48,596 bases of DNA from an uncultured Opitutia bacterium (lineage in GTDB: Bacteria; Verrucomicrobiota; Verrucomicrobiia; Opitutales; Opitutaceae): positions 1 through 48,596 of the forward strand of contig CAIUOU010000201.1 of assembly GCA_903900845.1 (NCBI GenBank), written 5' to 3'. The notes under the pieces were generated by a model. The model did not search any database and was not told the origin of the DNA. It saw nothing but the letters and a program-made list of their open reading frames with translations. The position numbers and the translations under genes are program-made. Below are positions 43,145 through 48,596 of the stretch, piece by piece. The stretch's first letter is position 1, and each line of letters begins with the position of its first letter.

Positions 43145-44053
43145 TTAGGTGATTCCGTCCCCAGACTGAGCGGCGTCCGTTCCGTGCGACAAGATACTTT
43201 CGTAGCCCTCGCGGTAATTGGAAAAACGGGGGCGCCAGCCGGTTTGCCGGCGGAGCTCGGCATTCATGACGACACGATCCGGCACGACCGCTCGGCGCGC
43301 AGGGTGCGCGGCGCCGGTAAAAAGCGGGGTCGGCACTCCCAACTCCCGCGCCAGCCAACCGGCAACCTCCGCCTTCGGCGCGGGCGCGTCATCCGCGGCG
43401 TTGAAAACATGCGTGCCCGTCGCCAGCTTTGACTCGAGACAAGCCAGGATCGCGCCCGCGGCGTCGTCGCGATGGATCAGGTTCAGCCGGTGCTCACCGC
43501 CGCCGCTGACCTCCCCCGACCGCACCTGCTCCAGCAAGTGGTGACGCCCGGGACCGTAGATGCCCGCCAGCCGCAGGACGAAGCGCCTCCGCGCCGCGCC
43601 GGCGGCCTCCCGCACCAGCCGTTCCGCCTCCAAAAGCAGCCTTCCCCTTTCATCGGACGCCCCTGTCGCCGAAGACTCATCGACCTGCTCCCCAGCCCCC
43701 TGCGGGTAAACCGAAGTACTGCCGGTGTAGAGGAGAGTGTCGGCGCCGCCCGCCGCCTCCGCCCAACGCACGAGGGACGACGTGCCATCCACGTAGCTTT
43801 TCCGGTAGCCTTCGACCCCACCGCCGCCGGAGCTCACGGTATTCACCACCCAGCGAGGGACCGACGGCAGCTCGCGGTGCCACGCTTCCGAGGCCAGATC
43901 GGCCACGATCACATCCGCGCCCACCGCACGCAGCGCCTCCGCCCGCGCGGTGTTGCGCGTGAGCGATCCGACGCGCAGCCCGCGCCGGATCGCCAGCCTC
44001 GCCAGCGCGGCACCCACGTAACCGCAGCCGGCGATGAACAAATCGGGACGCAT
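43145..44053 (-). CDS. NAD(P)-dependent epimerase/dehydratase-family protein (extended SDR)
   Basis: 302 residues. The nucleotide-binding motif [10 protein letters not shown] (from residue 9) fits the atypical SDR GxGxx[14 protein letters not shown] holds the active-site Ser/Tyr region (Tyr in SVYP), with [12 protein letters not shown] after it. The typical YxxxK lysine is not evident, as in many 'SDR a5'-type members. The start MRPDLFIAG is chosen over a longer basic N-terminus. It leads the ybaB-recR operon with an 18-bp gap. Function otherwise unknown. Confidence 0.8.
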   Translation of the reverse strand: MRPDLFIAGCGYVGAALARLAIRRGLRVGSLTRNTARAEALRAVGADVIVADLASEAWHRELPSVPRWVVNTVSSGGGGVEGYRKSYVDGTSSLVRWAEAAGGADTLLYTGSTSVYPQGAGEQVDESSATGASDERGRLLLEAERLVREAAGAARRRFVLRLAGIYGPGRHHLLEQVRSGEVSGGGEHRLNLIHRDDAAGAILACLESKLATGTHVFNAADDAPAPKAEVAGWLARELGVPTPLFTGAAHPARRAVVPDRVVMNAELRRQTGWRPRFSNYREGYESILSHGTDAAQSGDGIT

Positions 44054-44138
44054 CTGGAGGAACCTTTCCCGCGTTGCGCGCCGACGCAAGGACCGCGCTT
44101 GCTTCCCCGGAACCCCGGCTCACCTTCCCGCGATCCCC

Positions 44139-45479
44139 ATGCCGAACGCCGCACCGATCGCCGCCCCGTTCGTGACCACGCGCCGTCCGCTCTCCCGACG
44201 GCACTTCCTGCGCGGCGCGGGCGTAGCCCTCGCGCTGCCGGCGCTCGACGTGATGCTCGCCCCCTTCGCGCGCGCCGCCTCCGTCTCATCCGTACTGGCG
44301 CCGGGCGCGAAACCGCGGCGCTTCCTCGGGATCTGCAACAACCTCGGCGTACTCGGCGACCAGTTCTTCCCCACCGGCACCGGGCGCGGCTACCAGGCCT
44401 CGCCTTACCTCGGGCACCTGCAGGAACACCGCGAGCGCTTCACGGTTTTTTCGGGGGTTTCCCATCCCAACGTCGACGGCGGCCACCCCGCCGATATCTG
44501 CTTTCTCACCGCCGCGCCGCATCCGGGCAGCAGCTCATTCCGCAACACCCTTTCGCTCGACCAGCACATCGCCGAGCACATCGGGACACTCACCCGTTTT
44601 CAGTCCCTCACCCTCGCCGTGAACACGCGGGTGCGCAGCCTCTCGTGGACCGGTACCGGCGTGGCGATTCCGCCGGAGGACAAGGCCGCGGAGGTTTTCC
44701 GCCAGCTCTTCCTCCAAGGTTCCGCGGAACAGGTCGCCGCACAGGTGCGCCGCCTCGACACTGGACGCAGCATCCTCGACACGGTCGCCGGCCAGGCGAA
44801 GGAAATCCAACGCGCCGCCACCGCGCGGGACCGCGACCGCCTCGACCAGTATTTCACCAGCGTCCGCGACCTCGAACAGCGGCTGCAGGCCGCGCGCGAC
44901 TGGGAGCAGCGTCCGAAACCGGCGGTCACGGTGGAGCCCCCCATCGACCCCGCCAATCCCTCCGCCTACATGGATAAGGTGCGCGTGATGTACGACCTTA
45001 CCCGACTCGCATTCGAGACCGACTCCACCCGCGCGATCACGCTCATGCTAGACGGCGTGAGCACGCCGGCCCTGGAACTCGCCGACACCCCGATCACCGA
45101 CGGCTACCACAACCTTTCCCACCACGGGAAGTCAGAGAAGAAACGCTCCGAGCTGAAGGCCATCGACCAATGGCACATGCGGCTTCTCGCGAAGCTCCTC
45201 ACCGACCTCAGCGCCGTGCGCGAGGAGGGGGACACGCTGCTCGACCGCACCGCCGTGCTCTACGGTTCCAACTTCGGCGACGCCAACGCGCACACCTGCT
45301 TCAACCTGCCGACAATCCTCGCCGGCGGCGGCTTTCGTCACGGCCAGCACCTCGCTTTCAGCACGTCCAACAATTATCCATTGCCGAATCTCTTCGTCTC
45401 CGTGCTGCAACGCATGGGCATAGAGACGGAGCGTTTCGCCTCTTCCACCGGCACCATGCGCGGGCTGGAACCCGCCTGA
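44139..45479 (+). CDS. Tat-exported DUF1552 protein
   Basis: 446 residues. A twin-arginine signal ([20 protein letters not shown]) precedes a DUF1552 domain, recognisable by [60 protein letters not shown] and the histidine-rich [14 protein letters not shown]1552 belongs to the alkaline-phosphatase-like/sulfatase-like DUF1501 neighbourhood by pattern; its activity is unknown. It precedes the cytochrome-like DUF1592 gene by 4 bp. The pair is common in Planctomycetes and Verrucomicrobia, more often in the opposite order. Confidence 0.9.
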   Translation: MPNAAPIAAPFVTTRRPLSRRHFLRGAGVALALPALDVMLAPFARAASVSSVLAPGAKPRRFLGICNNLGVLGDQFFPTGTGRGYQASPYLGHLQEHRERFTVFSGVSHPNVDGGHPADICFLTAAPHPGSSSFRNTLSLDQHIAEHIGTLTRFQSLTLAVNTRVRSLSWTGTGVAIPPEDKAAEVFRQLFLQGSAEQVAAQVRRLDTGRSILDTVAGQAKEIQRAATARDRDRLDQYFTSVRDLEQRLQAARDWEQRPKPAVTVEPPIDPANPSAYMDKVRVMYDLTRLAFETDSTRAITLMLDGVSTPALELADTPITDGYHNLSHHGKSEKKRSELKAIDQWHMRLLAKLLTDLSAVREEGDTLLDRTAVLYGSNFGDANAHTCFNLPTILAGGGFRHGQHLAFSTSNNYPLPNLFVSVLQRMGIETERFASSTGTMRGLEPA

Positions 45480-45483
45480 GTCC

Positions 45484-48198
45484 ATGGCCCGCCTGAGGTC
45501 GCGCTTTCTCCACGTCACGGTCATTCTCCCGACTTTGGTCGCGTCCCTTGCGGCCGCCACGCCGGGCTCCGGCCGCGCCGCCTTCCTCGAGGCGCACTGC
45601 GCGGGCTGCCATAACGACATCGACCGCAAGGGAGGCCTCGACCTTGAGGCCCTCGTCTTCAAACCGGACGAGCCCGCGAACCAGGAACGCTGGATCAGGA
45701 TTCATGACCGCGTCGCCGCGGGCGAGATGCCGCCCGCCGAGAAGCGTCGCCCCGATCCATCCGCGGTGGCTGACTTTACCCGAGTCCTCGGTCGCGAAAT
45801 CGCCACGGCCGACCGGGAGCGCATCACCCGCGAGGGCCGCTCCCTGCGTCGCCGGCTGAACGGTCACGAGTACGAGAACGCCCTCCGCGACCTGCTCTCC
45901 GCCCCTTGGCTGCAGATCCGGGGGCAATTCCCCGAGGACGGCGAAGCCCACCGGTTCAACAAGTCAGCATCCGCCCTCGACGTCTCGCACGTTCACCTCT
46001 CCCGCTATCTCACGGCCGCCGACCACGCGCTGCGCCAGGTCCTCGCGGCGCAGCTCGCGCGCCGCCCCGCCACGGTCACCCGCCACCACGCCCGCGACCA
46101 GCGCACGCTCACCCGCCTGTTCACCGGCAATATCTTCAACTCCTCGCCCGACCGCATGACGTATCCTGTCATCGGCTACACTCCGCAACCCGACGTCCGC
46201 TGGCTCCGGGCCCCGCTCAGCGTCGGCGACGCCGATCCCGCGACACGTGAGCTCGAGGCCGTCGGCTGGGTCTCCAGCAACTACGTGACCGGCTTCACGT
46301 ACCGCTGGGACGGATTCCGCGCCCCGGTGACCGGCCGTTACCGGGTGCGCTTCAGCGGCTACACCCTCTGGGCCGCGCCGGGCGGAATCACGATGCGATT
46401 CGCCGGCGAGAACGACCGCACGGGCACACCGCGCCCGCCCAACCCGAACGTTCCCGATTACGACCGCATCTCGCCCGGCCGCACCGTCGAGCCCGTCACC
46501 GTCTACACGCGGAACGGCGTCATGAACCGCCGGGTCGGCGAGTTTGACCTTACTCCGGAGCCCGCTGTCCACGATCTCGGCGAGGTTTGGCTGCTGGCCA
46601 ACGAGACCCTCGTGCCCGACGCCTCACGTTTCTACCGTTCGCGGCCGAACAATTTCCGGAATCCGCTCATGACCAAAGAGGGGGTGCCGAGCGTCGCCTT
46701 CCGCTGGATGGAAATCGAGGGCCCCCTCAGCGACGAGACCTCCGACGCCGGCTACCGACTGCTGTTCGGCGACCTCCCGCTGCGGCGCGTCGCTCGCGGC
46801 CAACCAGGCGTAACCGTCCAGGTCGTCGACGACGGCGACAATCGCGAAACCGGCCGTCGGGCCGGCGTCCGCATCGAGCCCATGATCGACGTGGCGGTCG
46901 ATGTCGCGACCGAGGATCCCGCCGGCGACGCCCGCCGCCTGCTCAATGCCTTCGTGGCGCGGGCCTATCGCCGCCCGCCGGCCGCGGGCGAAGCCGACCG
47001 CTTCATCGCACTGGCGGAGGAACGCCGCGCCGCCGGACTCTCGTTCGCCGAGGCGATGCTCGCCGGCTACACCGCCGTGCTCGCGTCACCCGGTTTCATT
47101 TTCCTCGACGACCAGCCAGGCTCGCTCGACCACCATGCGCTCGCGACGCGCCTCGCGCTCTTCCTTTGGAACTCGCCGCCCGACGCCGCGCTGCGGGAGC
47201 GCGCGGACCGCGGCGAAATAAGTCAACCCGAGGTGCTTCGCGCCGAGACCGAACGCCTGCTGGCCGACCCGCGCTCTCATCGCTTCCGCGAGGCGTTCCT
47301 CGATTACTGGCTGGATCTGCGGAAAATGGAGGACTCCACGCCGTCCACGACACTCTACAACGACTACTACCTCGACGACGCGCTGGCCGAGGCCGCCGTC
47401 GCCGAGACCCGGCTCTTTTTCTCCGAATTACTCGAGCGCGACCTGCCGGTGAGAACCCTCGTGGACGCCGATTTCGCCCACCTCAACGGCCGCCTCGCCG
47501 ATCATTACGGCATCACCGGCGTCCAGGGCATCGCGATGCGTCGGGTTAACCTTCCTCCCGACGGCGTGCGCGGCGGCCTGCTGACGCAGGCCAGCGTGCT
47601 CAAAGTAACCGCCAACGGCACCACCACTTCACCCGTGCTACGCGGCAAGTGGATCGTGGAGCGCATCCTCGGTCTCGACATCCCCCCGCCCCCGCCGGTG
47701 CCCGCTGTTGAACCCGACATCCGTGGCGCCGTAACCATCCGCGAGCAGCTCGCCAAGCACCGCGCCGACCCCTCGTGCGCCTCCTGCCACCGCAAGATGG
47801 ATCCGCCGGGCTTCGCGCTCGAGAGCTTCGACATCATGGGCGGCTACCGCGACCGGTACCGCGCGATCGACGAGGACAAGGCCGCGCAGCCCGGCCTCGG
47901 CAAGAACGGCCAACCCTTCGCGTTCCACCTCGCCCTGCCGGTCGATGCCTCGGGCGAGTTGCCCGATGGGCGGCCCTTCACCGATATCCGGGAGTTCAAG
48001 CGTCTTGCGCGCGAGGACGACGCCGCGCTGGCGCGCAACGTCGCTCGCCAGCTGATCACTTTCGCCACCGGCTCCCCGGTGCACTTCAGCGAACGAGGTA
48101 ACCTCGACGACCTGGTGGCGCGCACCCGTGCCTCCGGCCACGGCATCCGCTCTCTCGTGCACGCCGTCGTGCAGAGCGACCTATTCCGCCAGCGCTAA
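45484..48198 (+). CDS. Exported multidomain cytochrome-like protein (PSCyt1 with DUF1587/1592/1588/1585)
   Basis: 904 residues with a signal peptide. An N-terminal cytochrome-like heme site CAGCH (39-43) is followed by a DUF1587 stretch (RRLNGHEYENALRDLL). A beta-rich insert (GRYRVRFSGYTLWAAPGGIT) follows, possibly carbohydrate-binding. Next are DUF1595/1592 (AFVARAYRRPPAAGEADRFI, LATRLALFLWNSPPDAALRE), DUF1588 (GVRGGLLTQASVLKVTANGT, with SCASCHRKMDPPGF, second heme-type site Cys765-His769) and DUF1585 (RQLITFATGSPVHFSERGNL). Heme attachment is predicted, not proven. It is co-transcribed with the DUF1552 gene. Confidence 0.92.
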   Translation: MARLRSRFLHVTVILPTLVASLAAATPGSGRAAFLEAHCAGCHNDIDRKGGLDLEALVFKPDEPANQERWIRIHDRVAAGEMPPAEKRRPDPSAVADFTRVLGREIATADRERITREGRSLRRRLNGHEYENALRDLLSAPWLQIRGQFPEDGEAHRFNKSASALDVSHVHLSRYLTAADHALRQVLAAQLARRPATVTRHHARDQRTLTRLFTGNIFNSSPDRMTYPVIGYTPQPDVRWLRAPLSVGDADPATRELEAVGWVSSNYVTGFTYRWDGFRAPVTGRYRVRFSGYTLWAAPGGITMRFAGENDRTGTPRPPNPNVPDYDRISPGRTVEPVTVYTRNGVMNRRVGEFDLTPEPAVHDLGEVWLLANETLVPDASRFYRSRPNNFRNPLMTKEGVPSVAFRWMEIEGPLSDETSDAGYRLLFGDLPLRRVARGQPGVTVQVVDDGDNRETGRRAGVRIEPMIDVAVDVATEDPAGDARRLLNAFVARAYRRPPAAGEADRFIALAEERRAAGLSFAEAMLAGYTAVLASPGFIFLDDQPGSLDHHALATRLALFLWNSPPDAALRERADRGEISQPEVLRAETERLLADPRSHRFREAFLDYWLDLRKMEDSTPSTTLYNDYYLDDALAEAAVAETRLFFSELLERDLPVRTLVDADFAHLNGRLADHYGITGVQGIAMRRVNLPPDGVRGGLLTQASVLKVTANGTTTSPVLRGKWIVERILGLDIPPPPPVPAVEPDIRGAVTIREQLAKHRADPSCASCHRKMDPPGFALESFDIMGGYRDRYRAIDEDKAAQPGLGKNGQPFAFHLALPVDASGELPDGRPFTDIREFKRLAREDDAALARNVARQLITFATGSPVHFSERGNLDDLVARTRASGHGIRSLVHAVVQSDLFRQR

Positions 48199-48254
48199 GC
48201 CCGGGACCTTCGCGCCGCCAGCGTGGGTTCGCTTGCGGACTTCCCCGTCCGCTG

Positions 48255-48596
48255 TCAGTTGTTTGACTTCTTTCGCTTCCTAATCGCGGGACCCAGCTCC
48301 CCTGGTTGGCCCTGCACGCCCTCGGCGTCTGATGCTCGGAGCAAAACGCCTACTGCCGGCCCAACAAAAAAGGGGTCAGGGCGTTGATTGTTTAACTCCC
48401 ACCTTACCCTGACCGCCAAAAAACGTTCAACGCCCTGACGCCTTAGGAGGCTTCCCTGGTCCGCCGCACCGAACCTGCGCGCGACGTGCAGTTGCTCCTC
48501 GCTCAACTCGACCTCCACTTCCCGCCACAACCACCTCCCCGCATCCGCTCCTCCCAGCCCGTGTAGTGGCGACCTTTTACAAACTTGCGCGATGTA
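48255..48596 (-). other. Open frame running off the right edge through the repeat, possible gene fragment
   Basis: The minus-strand frame is open from the window edge to 48255. REVEVELSEEQLHVARRFGA near the beginning reads like protein. Beyond it the frame enters the repeat (translated as NNQRPDPFF) and then unconvincing sequence. It may be the 3' end of a gene outside the window, cut by the repeat. The same 'QRPDPF' translation occurs in the left-end frame. Low confidence. Confidence 0.25.
48372..48442. repeat. Inverted pair of the TCAACGCCCTGACCCC repeat
   Basis: GGGGTCAGGGCGTTGA at 48372-48387 faces TCAACGCCCTGACGCC at 48427-48442; 15 of 16 positions pair. Together they form a long hairpin with a ~39-bp loop. 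This is the same core as in the left-end cluster. The remaining part of 48199-48596 shows no other feature I can support. Confidence 0.65.

Noticed and set aside
43472-44977. Plus-strand frame of 501 codons across the epimerase and DUF1552 genes
   Set aside because: Arg/Pro-rich out-of-frame translation of real genes on both strands.

Overview
The window reads as chromosomal DNA of a high-GC, Gram-negative member of the Verrucomicrobia, most probably an Opitutaceae relative. This is inferred from gene content, not from a marker alignment: a TonB-dependent receptor with a carboxypeptidase-regulatory N-terminus, a formylglycine sulfatase, a DUF1552/DUF1592 pair, a large cytochrome c protein of the DUF6797 type, several lipoproteins and Tat-type signals. 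Coding density is high. Most long open frames antisense to the listed genes are high-GC shadows. I saw no rRNA, tRNA or CRISPR array.

Layout, left to right. 1-735: decayed mobile/repeat DNA (25-bp tandem repeats, a 28-bp dispersed repeat, the tail of a broken gene). 736-4214 (minus): a three-gene operon of a membrane TPR protein and two exported low-complexity proteins. 4444-5259: M48 metallopeptidase lipoprotein. 5566-9727 (minus): a translationally coupled ceramidase-like protein and sulfatase, then a separate alpha/beta hydrolase. 9867-10901: DUF362-like exported protein, divergent from dnaG-rpoD and a small lipoprotein (11102-15302). 15317-17242 (minus): an overlapping operon of Hsp33-like chaperone, PnuC transporter and NadR-like kinase. 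17329-18588: Tat-exported enolase-superfamily protein. 18619-20850: acyltransferase/acyl-ACP synthetase fusion. 20888-22521 (minus): an OLD-like AAA ATPase coupled to a small DUF4276/Toprim-like protein, a candidate two-gene defence module. 22565-25558: AsmA-like protein. 25684-28014: EEP-family phosphodiesterase, a small membrane protein, an unusual Fur-like regulator and a TPR protein. 28033-29557 (minus): gcvT-gcvH.

29670-34402 is a peptidoglycan-recycling block: NagZ, AmpG-like permease, NamZ (DUF1343) and an AmpD-like amidase lipoprotein, with an L,D-transpeptidase a little further on (37211-38212). Together these could release, trim and import wall fragments. 34467-37145 is the large cytochrome c protein. 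38232-38900 is a toxin-antitoxin locus in which a Phd-type antitoxin and a PIN toxin share one uninterrupted frame behind a perfect palindromic operator. 39043-42087 is the TonB-dependent receptor with a clear terminator; 42211-44053 (minus) holds an NAD-epimerase, ybaB and recR; 44139-48198 is the DUF1552-DUF1592 pair. The last 400 bases return to the same repeat family seen at the left end.

Stretches near or above 300 bases without a gene are 1-735, 5260-5565, 8457-8749 and 48199-48596; each is described below. Start codons were chosen by signal peptide, family length and overlap with the upstream gene, and several differ from the longest open frame.
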